In this document: piece after piece, positions 36,067 to 44,044 of the stretch
Layout of the letters: the number at the start of each line of letters is the position of its first letter
Numbering within the stretch: the first letter of the stretch is position 1
Assembly: GCF_025165795.1 (NCBI RefSeq)
Contig: NZ_JAJAGO010000007.1
Span: 1-64,000, forward strand
Origin: Streptomyces gossypii
Lineage (GTDB): Bacteria; Actinomycetota; Actinomycetes; Streptomycetales; Streptomycetaceae
Length of the DNA: 64,000 bases
Direction: 5' to 3'
Notes under the pieces: model-generated
What the model saw: only the letters and a program-made list of their open reading frames with translations
Database searches by the model: none
Told to the model about the DNA's origin: nothing
Program-made: the position numbers and the translations under genes

Positions 36067-37344
36067 TCAGCGCCCGGCCAGCCGGGAGAGCTCGAACCTG
36101 GTCAGACCCGTGTGGCGGACGGCCTCGGCGAGATCGACGGCACCGCAGTCCACCCCGCGCAGCAGATAGCCGCTGAGCGCGCGGGCGGTCGCGGGTTCGT
36201 CCAGTACGTCACCGCCCTTACGGCCCGCGTATCCGGAGAGGCGGGCGGCCGCCCGCTCGAACCCCTCGCGATAGAAGGCGTAGACGGCGGCGTAACGGGT
36301 GGGAAGCTGGCCCGGATGCATGTCCCAGCCCTGGTAGTAGGCGCGGGCCAGGGAGCGCCGCACCAGCCCGTAGTGGAGCCGCCATGCCTCGTGCACCCGC
36401 GCCGGGGGGCCGACGGGGAGCACATTGGTGGATCCGTCCGAGAGGCGTACGCCGGTGCCCGCGGCGGCCACCTGCATCACGGCCTTCGCGTGGTCGGCGG
36501 CCGGGTGGTCCATGGACTGGTGGGCCGCGCTCACGCCGCACGCGGCGCTGTAGTCGAAGGTGCCGTAGTGCAGCGAGGTCGCCCGGCCGTCGGCGGCGTC
36601 GATCATACGGGCGACGGTGGCCCGGCCGTCCGCACCGAGGACGGCCTGGGTGGTCTCGATCTGGATCTCGAAGCCGATCCGGCCCGCCGGGAGTCCGCGC
36701 GCCTCCTCGAACTCCTCGCACAGCCGCACCATCGCGCGGACCTGCTCGGGGTAGGTGACCTTGGGCAGTGTGAGGACGAGCCCCTCGGGCAGCCCGCCCG
36801 CCTCCATGAGGCCGGTCAGGAAGATGTCCAGGGTGCGGATGCCGCGGTCGCGGACCGCCGCTTCCAGACATTTCATCCGGATGCCCATCCAGGTGGGCAC
36901 CGGCCCCTCGGCTCCCGGCTCGAACGCGGCGGCCACCAGGCGGGCGGCGCGGGCCGCGGCGGCGTCCTCCTCGGCGTCGGGCCGGGGACCGTAGCCGTCC
37001 TCGAAGTCCACGCGGAGGTCCTCGACCGGCTCGCGGGCGAGCTTGGCCCGGACACGCTGGTGGACCGGCCCGGCCAGTTCCTCGGGAAGACCGAGCACGG
37101 CGGCGAAGGAGGCGGCGTCCGGTGCGTGCTCGTCGAGCAGGGCGAGGGCCTGGGCGCCCCAGTCGCCCGCGATGCCCGGGCTGAGGGCGTCGGCGGGGAC
37201 GTAGACGGTGTGCACGGGCTGGCGGGTGCCCGGGTCGCCGGGGTAGCGGCGCTCCAGGTCGGCGTCGACGCCCGCGAGTGAGGCTCCGATGCTCTCCCGT
37301 ACGGAGTCTGCGAAGGTGGTCGCGGCCGTCCCGTCCTGCGTCAT
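36067..37344 (-). CDS. DUF6986 aldolase/citrate-lyase-like protein
   Basis: The 425-residue protein is related to HpcH/CitE TIM-barrel aldolases. The segments EDLRVDFEDGYGPRPDAEED, RIGFEIQIETTQAVLG and ATSLHYGTFDYSAACG hold acidic residues that could bind Mg2+. DUF6986 genes in Streptomyces often sit near purine or allantoin catabolism, but no such genes are visible here. ATG 37344 begins the family similarity. A TCAAC-N5-GTTGA palindrome 40 bp upstream suggests repressor control. Confidence 0.8.
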   Translation of the reverse strand: MTQDGTAATTFADSVRESIGASLAGVDADLERRYPGDPGTRQPVHTVYVPADALSPGIAGDWGAQALALLDEHAPDAASFAAVLGLPEELAGPVHQRVRAKLAREPVEDLRVDFEDGYGPRPDAEEDAAAARAARLVAAAFEPGAEGPVPTWMGIRMKCLEAAVRDRGIRTLDIFLTGLMEAGGLPEGLVLTLPKVTYPEQVRAMVRLCEEFEEARGLPAGRIGFEIQIETTQAVLGADGRATVARMIDAADGRATSLHYGTFDYSAACGVSAAHQSMDHPAADHAKAVMQVAAAGTGVRLSDGSTNVLPVGPPARVHEAWRLHYGLVRRSLARAYYQGWDMHPGQLPTRYAAVYAFYREGFERAAARLSGYAGRKGGDVLDEPATARALSGYLLRGVDCGAVDLAEAVRHTGLTRFELSRLAGR

Positions 37345-37382
37345 CTGCTGTGCTCCCGTTCGCCGTTCCGCCAGGTCGAAAA

Positions 37383-37397
37383 TCAACAAAACGTTGA
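37383..37397. promoter_or_regulatory. Operator-like palindrome TCAAC-N5-GTTGA
   Basis: This 15-bp inverted repeat with an AAAAC centre sits in a locally AT-rich stretch about 40 bp before the DUF6986 start. Its symmetry and position fit an IclR- or GntR-type operator. The regulator is not in this window's immediate neighbourhood. Confidence 0.45.
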
Positions 37398-37457
37398 AGT
37401 TCTTCGCCGGACGCTATTCCCGGCCCCTCCGGGCGTCAAGAGGGCACGGCGAAGACG

Positions 37458-37492
37458 ACGGGCCCCCGCACGCGGTGCGCGCGGGGGCCCGT
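37458..37492 (-). terminator. Strong hairpin terminator after etfA
   Basis: acgggcccccgc and gcgggggcccgt are perfect complements around an 11-bp loop, about 30 bp downstream of the electron-transfer flavoprotein alpha stop. There is no U-tract, as is common in high-GC bacteria. Confidence 0.75.
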
Positions 37493-37520
37493 GGAGCGGC
37501 GACGGGGCCGCGGCGGAGCG

Positions 37521-38483
37521 TCAGCCCTTGCGGGCCCGCACCTCCTTCGTAAGCTGCGGGACCACCTGGAAGAGGTCGCCGACCACGCCGTAGTCGACAA
37601 GCTCGAAGATCGGGGCCTCGGCGTCCTTGTTGACGGCCACGATGGTCTTCGAGGTCTGCATGCCGGCCCGGTGCTGGATCGCACCGGAGATCCCGGCGGC
37701 GATGTACAGCTGCGGCGAGACGGACTTGCCGGTCTGGCCGACCTGGCTGGAATGCGGGTACCAGCCGGCGTCGACGGCGGCGCGGGAGGCGCCCACCGCC
37801 GCACCGAGCGAGTCGGCCAGCGACTCGATGACATGGAAGCTCTCCGCCCCGCCGACGCCGCGCCCGCCGGAGACCACGATCGCGGCCTCGGTCAGCTCCG
37901 GACGGCCGGTCGACTCGCGCGCGGTGCGCGAGGTGACCTTCGTGCCGGTGGCCTGCTCCCCGAAGGGGACGGCCAGCTGCTCGACGGCGCCGGCCGCCGG
38001 GGCGGCCTCGGGCGCGGCGGAGTTGGGCTTCACGGTGATGACCGGAGTGCCCCTGGTGATGCGGGACTTGGTCGTGTACCCGGCCGCGAAGACCGACTGG
38101 GTGGCCACCGGGCCGTCGTCACCGGCCACCAGGTCGACGGCGTCGGTGATGATGCCGGAGCCCGTGCGGACCGCCAGCCGGGCCGCGATCTCCTTGCCCT
38201 CCGCGGAGGACGGCACCAGCACGGCCACCGGGGAGACGGCTTCGTGGGCGGCCTGCAGCGCGTCCACCTTCGGCACGACGAGGTAGTCGGCGAACTCGGG
38301 GGCGTCGGCGGCCAGGACCTTCACCGCGCCGTACTCGCCGAGCACCTTCGCGGCCTCGTCGGCGCCCGGGCCCAGGTGCACGGCCACCGGGTCGCCGAGG
38401 CGGCGGGCCAGCGTCAGCAGTTCGAGAGTCGGCTTGCGGACGGCACCGTCCACGTGGTCGACGTAGACAAGGACTTCAGCCAT
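37521..38483 (-). CDS. etfA: Electron transfer flavoprotein subunit alpha
   Basis: The 320-residue subunit carries the C-terminal FAD domain signature: [29 protein letters not shown], then [23 protein letters not shown] and [22 protein letters not shown]. The N-terminal adenine-nucleotide-like domain covers about 1-185. It lies 43 bp after the beta subunit on the same strand, giving the standard two-gene unit. The heterodimer passes electrons from acyl-CoA and related dehydrogenases to the quinone pool. Confidence 0.96.
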   Translation of the reverse strand: MAEVLVYVDHVDGAVRKPTLELLTLARRLGDPVAVHLGPGADEAAKVLGEYGAVKVLAADAPEFADYLVVPKVDALQAAHEAVSPVAVLVPSSAEGKEIAARLAVRTGSGIITDAVDLVAGDDGPVATQSVFAAGYTTKSRITRGTPVITVKPNSAAPEAAPAAGAVEQLAVPFGEQATGTKVTSRTARESTGRPELTEAAIVVSGGRGVGGAESFHVIESLADSLGAAVGASRAAVDAGWYPHSSQVGQTGKSVSPQLYIAAGISGAIQHRAGMQTSKTIVAVNKDAEAPIFELVDYGVVGDLFQVVPQLTKEVRARKG

Positions 38484-38526
38484 GAGATGTTCTCCTGCGG
38501 GAAGAGTGCGGGGAAGGGCGGGCGGC

Positions 38527-39312
38527 TCAGACGAACTTCTGCTCCGCGAGGAAGGCGGCGAGCTGCTTGCCGCCCTCGCCCTCGTCCTTGACGACGGTGC
38601 CCGCCGTGCGGGCCGGGCGCTCCGTGGCCTCGTCGACCTTGGTCCAGGCGCCTTCGAGGCCGACCTCGTCCGCCTCGATGTCCAGGTCGTCCAGGTCCAG
38701 GGACGCCACCGGCTTCTTCTTGGCGGCCATGATGCCCTTGAAGGACGGGTAACGGGCCTCACCCGACTGGTCGGTCACCGAGACCACGGCCGGCAGGGAC
38801 GCCTCCAGCTGCTCGGTCGCGACATCGCCGTCCCGGCGGCCGGTGACCTTGCCGTCGGCGACCGCGACCTCGGAAAGCAGCGTCACCTGCGGCACGCCGA
38901 GGCGCTCGGCGAGCATCGCCGGAAGCACGCCCATGGTGCCGTCGGTGGAGGCCATGCCGCAGATCACCAGGTCGTAACCCGTCTTCTCCACGGCCTTGGC
39001 GAGGACCAGGGAGGTACCCAGCGCGTCGGTGCCGTGCAGATCGTCGTCCTCGACGTGGACCGCCTTGTCCGCACCCATCGACAGCGCCTTGCGCAGGGCG
39101 TCGCCGGCGTCTTCGGGGCCGATGGTCAGCACGGTGACCTCGGCGTCGTCGGCCTCGCCGGCGATCTGGAGCCCCTGCTCGACGGCGTACTCGTCGAGCT
39201 CGGAGAGCAGGCCGTCCACCGATTCACGGTCGGTGGTCAGGTCTTCCGAGAAGCGCCGGTCGCCGGTGGCGTCGGGCACGTACTTCACACAGACAACGAT
39301 CCTCAGGCTCAC
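38527..39312 (-). CDS. etfB: Electron transfer flavoprotein subunit beta
   Basis: The 261-residue subunit has the family opening RIVVCVKYVPD, the AMP-binding region with VTVLTIGPEDAGDALRKALSMGADKAVHV, and the ETF beta signature DGTMGVLPAMLAERLGVPQVT. A GTG start at 39312 has aggagag upstream. It is first in the etfBA unit; the 250 bp upstream holds an operator-like TACT-N4-AGTA repeat, so expression may be tied to fatty-acid use. Confidence 0.96.
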   Translation of the reverse strand: MSLRIVVCVKYVPDATGDRRFSEDLTTDRESVDGLLSELDEYAVEQGLQIAGEADDAEVTVLTIGPEDAGDALRKALSMGADKAVHVEDDDLHGTDALGTSLVLAKAVEKTGYDLVICGMASTDGTMGVLPAMLAERLGVPQVTLLSEVAVADGKVTGRRDGDVATEQLEASLPAVVSVTDQSGEARYPSFKGIMAAKKKPVASLDLDDLDIEADEVGLEGAWTKVDEATERPARTAGTVVKDEGEGGKQLAAFLAEQKFV

Positions 39313-39420
39313 GCCGGCTCTCCTACTGCATCGTCTCTCACGCTTCCCGGCCGGGAGGGCCGGACTTCCTCAGCTTATTACCCGTGACTGCCCGGTACCG
39401 CGTGCCGGTGCGGTCGGTGT

Positions 39421-39432
39421 TACTCGTCAGTA
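39421..39432. promoter_or_regulatory. Operator-like repeat TACT-CGTC-AGTA upstream of etfBA
   Basis: This short inverted repeat lies about 110 bp before etfB in a locally AT-richer region. Related TACT..AGTA palindromes serve as TetR-family fatty-acid regulator sites in some actinobacteria. The assignment here is tentative. The rest of 39313-39564 shows no gene. Confidence 0.35.
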
Positions 39433-39564
39433 CACTAGCCGTTCCGCGCGTTATCAAGGCCGTCGGAATGTGACCTTGCCAACGCGGCGGGCGAGCGGCA
39501 CGGCAGCCCTCGCGAGCGGCCCGCGAGCCCGTCACAGCCCAGACGCCGCACGGAGAAGGACAAC

Positions 39565-40086
39565 TCAATCACGCAGGACGCGGAAGCGCCCCTGGTGATA
39601 GAGAAGCGGCCGCCCGCCGCCCCGCGCCTCGCCGTCGATCACCTCGGCGAGCACGAGCTGGTGGTCACCGGCAGGGACCCGTGCGGTCACCCGGCACACC
39701 AGCCACGCGCTGACCCCCTCCAGCACAGGAACCCCCATGGGCCCGTGGTGCCATCGTGTCGGCGGCGCGAAGCGGTCGGCACCGCTGCGGGCGAAAGTCG
39801 CGGCCATCTCCCGGCGCGCCTCGCCCAGGATGTGCACCCCGACATGAGCGGCCTCGGCGAAGGCGGGCCAGCTGGAGGAGCCGGTACCTATACCGAAGGA
39901 CAGCAGCGGCGGGTCGGCCGCCACCGAGCTGACGGAGGTGGCGGTGAAGCCCACCGGCCCGGACGGCCCCGGCGCGGTGATCACGGCGACTCCGGCGGGA
40001 TGCTCGCGGAAGGCGGCACGCAGCAAGCCGGAGCCGGCGGCAGGGTCCGCCGTACGCACCGGCCCCCCGGCGCTCGGCGCGCTCAC
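39565..40086 (-). CDS. Flavin reductase family protein
   Basis: The 173-residue FMN-binding split-barrel protein has the signature REHPAGVAVITAPGPSGPVGFTATSVSSVAADPPLLSFGIG and a C-terminal HQLVLAEVIDGEARGGGRPLLYHQGRFRVL. Members provide reduced flavin to monooxygenases or act as stand-alone oxidoreductases. No partner monooxygenase is adjacent. A tgac-N5-gtca repeat (about 40117-40129) lies just upstream and could be regulatory. Confidence 0.9.
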   Translation of the reverse strand: MSAPSAGGPVRTADPAAGSGLLRAAFREHPAGVAVITAPGPSGPVGFTATSVSSVAADPPLLSFGIGTGSSSWPAFAEAAHVGVHILGEARREMAATFARSGADRFAPPTRWHHGPMGVPVLEGVSAWLVCRVTARVPAGDHQLVLAEVIDGEARGGGRPLLYHQGRFRVLRD

Positions 40087-40183
40087 CGCCCTGCCCCGGG
40101 GTCTGCCGTCGACGCTGACATAACGTCACTCTGACGATACGCGGCACGCGGCGTCAACCCCGTGCCCGGAGATGGGAGCCGGA

Positions 40184-40513
40184 TCACGTCACCGCCGCAC
40201 CGAGAGCGGCGATGACATCCGCCCGGCGGGGCTGACCCTGGGCCCGACGCACGACCCGGCCGCCCGCGTCGAGCACCAGCACGGTCGGCGTACCCGCGAT
40301 CTCCAGTCGGCGGACCAGCTCCAGATGCGCCTCCGCATCGATCTCCAGATGCACCACGCCCCCGACCATGGCGCTGATCTCCTCCAGCACCCGGCGGGTG
40401 GCCCGGCAGGGCTGGCAGAAGGCGCTGGAGAACTGCACCAGCGTCGCCCGCTCGCCCAGCCGTTCGACACCGAGGACAGCGGCCGACAGTTGCCCGATCA
40501 TGTCCCCCAGCAT
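40184..40513 (-). CDS. Thioredoxin-family protein
   Basis: This is a thioredoxin-like domain of about 109 residues with active site FCQPC (in LVQFSSAFCQPCRATRRVL), the cis-proline segment AGTPTVLVLDAGG and a C-terminal ADVIAAL helix. Many Streptomyces homologues carry an N-terminal membrane anchor, which this one lacks from either candidate start. ATG 40513 and ATG 40501 are both possible; only the latter has G-rich sequence (ctggggg) before it, and that is rather close. It is probably a reductase of cytoplasmic protein disulfides. Confidence 0.8.
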   Translation of the reverse strand: MLGDMIGQLSAAVLGVERLGERATLVQFSSAFCQPCRATRRVLEEISAMVGGVVHLEIDAEAHLELVRRLEIAGTPTVLVLDAGGRVVRRAQGQPRRADVIAALGAAVT

Positions 40514-40714
40514 GCACGCGCGATCGGCTCCGCAGCAGTGCCGCAGGGTGCACGTGATGAGGATCTCGCGGCGGGGTACCCCCCTGCTGTGGCCGTAGGC
40601 GGGTGTTTCGGGCACGATCTGCGGCAGCCAGAAGTTACGTATCCGTAGGTTCTGATTCCGATGAAGCCGCCGGGAGACCCCACCCCAGGCGCCGGCGAGA
40701 AAGGGTCCCCCCGC

Positions 40715-41443
40715 ATGGCAGAGCTTGTGTACCCACCAGTGATCGGTGTCGCCCGCACCTTCTTCAAGGCACTCGACATCCGGTTCGACATCCAGGGCGC
40801 GGAGAACGTGCCCAAGCGCGGCGGCGCGGTGCTGGTGAGCAATCACATCGGCTATCTGGACTTCATCTTCACCGGGTTCGCCGCCCGGCCCGCGAAGCGG
40901 CTGGTGCGGTTCATGGCGAAGGAATCAGTCTTCCGCCACAAGGTCTCCGGGCCCCTGATGCGTGCCATGAAGCACATCCCGGTGGACCGCGAGCAGGGCG
41001 AGCACGCCTACCAGCACGCGCTCAAGGCGCTGCGCTCAGGAGAGATCATCGGGGTCTTCCCGGAGGCGACGATCTCGCAGTCGTTCACGCTCAAGAGCTT
41101 CAAATCGGGTGCCGCCCGGCTGGCGCAGGAGGCCGGTGTGCCGCTGCTGCCGGTGGCCCTGTGGGGCACCCAGCGGCTGTGGACCAAGGGGCAGAAGCGG
41201 GACTTCGGGCGCAACCACCTGCCCATCACCATCCGGGTCGGCGAGACGGTGCACGCCGAGCCCGGCGAGTACGCGGCGAGCGTCACCAGACGCTTGCGCG
41301 GGCGGGTGCAGGAGCTTCTGGAGGCGGCCCAGCGCGCTTACCCGGGTGTGCCCAGGCACGAGCAGGACACCTGGTGGCAGCCGGCCCATCTCGGTGGCAC
41401 GGCGCCGACTCCGGCCGAGGCGAAGGCGCTCGGCGCCTCATGA
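40715..41443 (+). CDS. 1-acyl-sn-glycerol-3-phosphate acyltransferase (PlsC family)
   Basis: The 242-residue acyltransferase has motif I SNHIGYLDF (the NHx4D dyad), motif II region AKESVFRHK, motif III VFPEATIS and motif IV VPLLPVALWG. It would place the second acyl chain on lysophosphatidic acid at the membrane. ATG 40715 starts family similarity with gagaaaggg upstream; a farther ATG at 40661 is in frame. It is divergent from the thioredoxin gene. Confidence 0.92.
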   Translation: MAELVYPPVIGVARTFFKALDIRFDIQGAENVPKRGGAVLVSNHIGYLDFIFTGFAARPAKRLVRFMAKESVFRHKVSGPLMRAMKHIPVDREQGEHAYQHALKALRSGEIIGVFPEATISQSFTLKSFKSGAARLAQEAGVPLLPVALWGTQRLWTKGQKRDFGRNHLPITIRVGETVHAEPGEYAASVTRRLRGRVQELLEAAQRAYPGVPRHEQDTWWQPAHLGGTAPTPAEAKALGAS

Positions 41444-41465
41444 GCAACCGGCCGGGCGCCCTCGT

Positions 41466-42041
41466 TCAGAGGGTGACCGGCAGCGTGGTGTCCAGCCGCG
41501 CACGGTCGGGCGCCTGCCGCAGCGCGGCGAGCACCGCTCCGGGCGGCGCGGCGTAGAGCGTCGGATAGTCGAACTCCCCCGCCAGGTGGTCCGGCACGTA
41601 GGCGAGCTGTTCCGCGTCGAGCCGGAACCGCGCGTCCACGCCCGGCCTGTTCCCCCGGGGGTCCTGGCGCGCCCAGCCGTGGCCGGGGAGCTTCAGCGCC
41701 ACCAGCCCGTGTACGACACCCAGATGCTGGTAGCACAGCCCGGCAGGGATGCCCTCCGCCCGCAGCAGGGCGGCGAGTGCGTGGGCCTTTGCGTAGCAGA
41801 TGCCGGTGCGTTCGCCGAGCACCTCGGAGGCGCGGCAGGTGACGCGCGGATCGTCCGCGTCCGTGGAGTGCGTGACCTCGTCACGGACGAACTCGAAGGC
41901 CGCACGCGCGTATCCGGCGCGGTCCGGCGCGGCGGAGCGCAGCAGCGCGGCCGTCTGGCGTACGAGCGGGTGCCCGTGGTCGATGACGTCGTCGGCGGCG
42001 AGATAGGCGCTCTCGTCAGCGGTCTCGGGGCTGAGGATCAT
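41466..42041 (-). CDS. Transglutaminase-like cysteine protease-fold protein
   Basis: The 191-residue protein has a transglutaminase-like core: AFEFVRDEVTHS, the nucleophile segment GERTGICYAKAHALAALLRAEGIPA with Cys about 82, the His segment VVHGLVALKL, and an Asp in the following strand. Members can be amidases, peptidases or transglutaminases. The gene begins only 20 bp from a large near-perfect palindrome, and no ribosome-binding site is visible. Confidence 0.8.
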   Translation of the reverse strand: MILSPETADESAYLAADDVIDHGHPLVRQTAALLRSAAPDRAGYARAAFEFVRDEVTHSTDADDPRVTCRASEVLGERTGICYAKAHALAALLRAEGIPAGLCYQHLGVVHGLVALKLPGHGWARQDPRGNRPGVDARFRLDAEQLAYVPDHLAGEFDYPTLYAAPPGAVLAALRQAPDRARLDTTLPVTL

Positions 42042-42060
42042 GGGCGTCAGCGTACGGAGG

Positions 42061-42096
42061 CGGCCGACCGTGAATCAATTGATTTACGGTCGGCCG
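42061..42096. repeat. 36-bp near-perfect palindrome with AT-rich centre
   Basis: The half cggccgaccgtgaatcaa is followed by its complement with a single mismatch (a G-T wobble if transcribed) and no loop. The core aatcaattgatt stands out in this GC-rich region. It lies downstream of the threonine aldolase and 20 bp upstream of the transglutaminase-like gene, both on the minus strand. It may be a terminator for the first, an operator (MarR-like core) for the second, or both. Confidence 0.75.
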
Positions 42097-42144
42097 CATA
42101 TCCATGCACTGGTTTTTCATGCAGTGGCCCGGTGGCCGCCCTCT

Positions 42145-43236
42145 TCACCGCCGGGCGGTCATCTCCTCGCGGAGGGCGGCCACGAAGCCGTCGACATCCT
42201 CCTCGGTGGTGTCGAACGCGCACATCCAGCGCACGTCCCCGGCCGCCTCGTCCCAGAAGTAGAAGCGGTAGCGCTTCTGCAGGCGCTCGCTCACCTCCCG
42301 CGGGAGCCGGGCGAAGACCGCGTTCGCCTGGACGGGATAGAGGATCCGCACCCCCTCCACGGCGCGGACACCGGCCGCCAGCCGCTGGGCCATGGTGTTG
42401 GCGTGGCGGGCGTTGCGCAGCCACAGGTCACGCGCCAGCAGCGCTTCCAACTGCACGGATATGAAGCGCATCTTGGAGGCGAGCTGCATCGACAGCTTGC
42501 GCAGATGCTTCATCGCGCGCGTCAGATCCGGATCGAGCACGACGACGGCCTCACCGAAGAGCATGCCGTTCTTCGTCCCGCCGAAGGAGACGATGTCCAC
42601 GCCCGCGGCGTGCGTGAAGGCCCGCATCGGCACGTCGAGGGCCGCCGCCGCGTTGGCGATGCGGGCGCCGTCCAGGTGCACCTTCATGCCGCGCTCGTGC
42701 GCGTGCTCACAGATGGCCCGGATCTCCTCGACCGTGTAGAGCGTGCCCAGTTCGGTGTTCTGGGTGATCGAGACGACCTGCGGCATGGCACGGTGCTCGT
42801 CGTCCCAGCCGTACGCCTCCCGGTCGATCAGCTCGGGGGTGAGCTTGCCGTCCTCGGTGGGCACGGTGAGCAGCTTGAGCCCCCCGACGTACTCGGGCGC
42901 GCCGCACTCGTCGACATGGATGTGGGCGCTGTCGGCCGAGATGACCGCACCCCAGCGGTCGGTGAGCGCCTGGAGGGCGACGACGTTGGCGCCGGTGCCG
43001 TTGAAGACGGGGAAGGCGTGGGCGTACGGGCCGAAGTGGCTGCGCATCACCTGCTGCAGATGGCCGGTGTAGTCGTCGGCGCCGTACGCGGGCTGGTGGC
43101 CGCCGTTGGCCAGCGCGAGCGCGGCGAGGATCTCGGGGTGCGCACCCGCGTAGTTGTCACTGGCGAAGCCGCGCATCTGCGGGTCGTGGCGACGTTTGGC
43201 GTGCGTGGCGGGGGCTGCCGCGGCGCCTGTCGTCAT
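42145..43236 (-). CDS. Threonine aldolase (low-specificity type)
   Basis: This is a 363-residue fold-type I PLP enzyme. Visible are FASDNYAGAHPEILAAL, the cofactor-stacking region NGTGANVVAL, the histidine-rich IHVDECGAPEYVGG, HLDGARIANAAAALD and the Schiff-base lysine in FGGTKNGML. It cleaves L-threonine to glycine and acetaldehyde. ATG 43236 overlaps the SDR stop (ATGA). It is third in a DUF6421-SDR-aldolase operon. Confidence 0.93.
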   Translation of the reverse strand: MTTGAAAAPATHAKRRHDPQMRGFASDNYAGAHPEILAALALANGGHQPAYGADDYTGHLQQVMRSHFGPYAHAFPVFNGTGANVVALQALTDRWGAVISADSAHIHVDECGAPEYVGGLKLLTVPTEDGKLTPELIDREAYGWDDEHRAMPQVVSITQNTELGTLYTVEEIRAICEHAHERGMKVHLDGARIANAAAALDVPMRAFTHAAGVDIVSFGGTKNGMLFGEAVVVLDPDLTRAMKHLRKLSMQLASKMRFISVQLEALLARDLWLRNARHANTMAQRLAAGVRAVEGVRILYPVQANAVFARLPREVSERLQKRYRFYFWDEAAGDVRWMCAFDTTEEDVDGFVAALREEMTARR

Positions 43237-44000
43237 GGCTGGGGGGTGAGCCACAGTCGGGTTCCGTTCACTTCCTCGGCGGGCGTGACCCACGTGCCGA
43301 TGACGGCTTCGGCCAGATCCTTCACGTCGGTGAAGCCGGTGAACTTGGCCTGCGGCCGCTCGGCGCGCATCTGGTCGTTCACCAGCGCCTTCACTATCAG
43401 GACGGCGGCCGCGGCCGGCGGCCCGCTCTCCCCTCCGGCCTTGCGGAAGGAGTCGCCCAGGGCCAGCGTCCAGGCTTCGGCCGCCGACTTGGCGGCGGCG
43501 TAGGCCGCGTTGCCCGCGGTCGGCTTGCCGGCCCCGGCTGCGCTGATGAGCAGATAGCGGCCGTTGCCGCTGCGGCGCAGCGCGCCCTCGAAGGCGAGGG
43601 AGGTGTGCTGCACCGTCCGCACCAGGAGGTCGTGCAGGACGTCCCAGTCGGCGAGGTCGGTCTCGGCGAAGGTCGCCGAGCCGCGCCAGCCGCCCACCAG
43701 GTGCACCAGGCCGTCGACGCGGCCGAACTCCTTCTCGGTGCGGTCGGCCCACGCACGGCTCGCGTCGAGGTCCAGCAGGTCGACGGTGTCACCCGTGACC
43801 GTCGCTCCGCCGTGTGCGAAGCGTGCCGCGTCGACCGCCTCGGCCAGCCGCTGGGCGTCCGCGTCGGCGGCGACGACGGTGGCACCCGCCTCGGCGAGCC
43901 GCAGCAGGGCGGCCTGCCCCGCGGGCCCGGCCGCGCCGGCGACAGCGACGACGGCGCCGTCCAGCCTTCCGTTCGCCCCGTTGCCCTCTGTGGTGCTCAT
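43233..44000 (-). CDS. Short-chain dehydrogenase/reductase
   Basis: The 255-residue SDR has the nucleotide loop VAVAGAAGPAGQAALLRLAEAGATVVAAD, VHLVGGW in place of the usual NNAG motif, catalytic serine in LLISAAGAG and YAAAKSA. The second Gly-rich loop GAAGPAG is somewhat atypical. aaggagg stands before ATG 44000. It is coupled to the aldolase gene and preceded by DUF6421. The substrate is unknown. Confidence 0.9.
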   Translation of the reverse strand: MSTTEGNGANGRLDGAVVAVAGAAGPAGQAALLRLAEAGATVVAADADAQRLAEAVDAARFAHGGATVTGDTVDLLDLDASRAWADRTEKEFGRVDGLVHLVGGWRGSATFAETDLADWDVLHDLLVRTVQHTSLAFEGALRRSGNGRYLLISAAGAGKPTAGNAAYAAAKSAAEAWTLALGDSFRKAGGESGPPAAAAVLIVKALVNDQMRAERPQAKFTGFTDVKDLAEAVIGTWVTPAEEVNGTRLWLTPQP

Positions 44001-44044
44001 GGTCGTAGCCTCCTTGTCGCGGGAATGCCCGCGGTGAACGGCCG

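Noticed and set aside
43237..43752. Upstream in-frame extension of threonine aldolase
   Set aside because: The extension is an out-of-frame reading of the SDR gene; the aldolase begins at the ATGA overlap.
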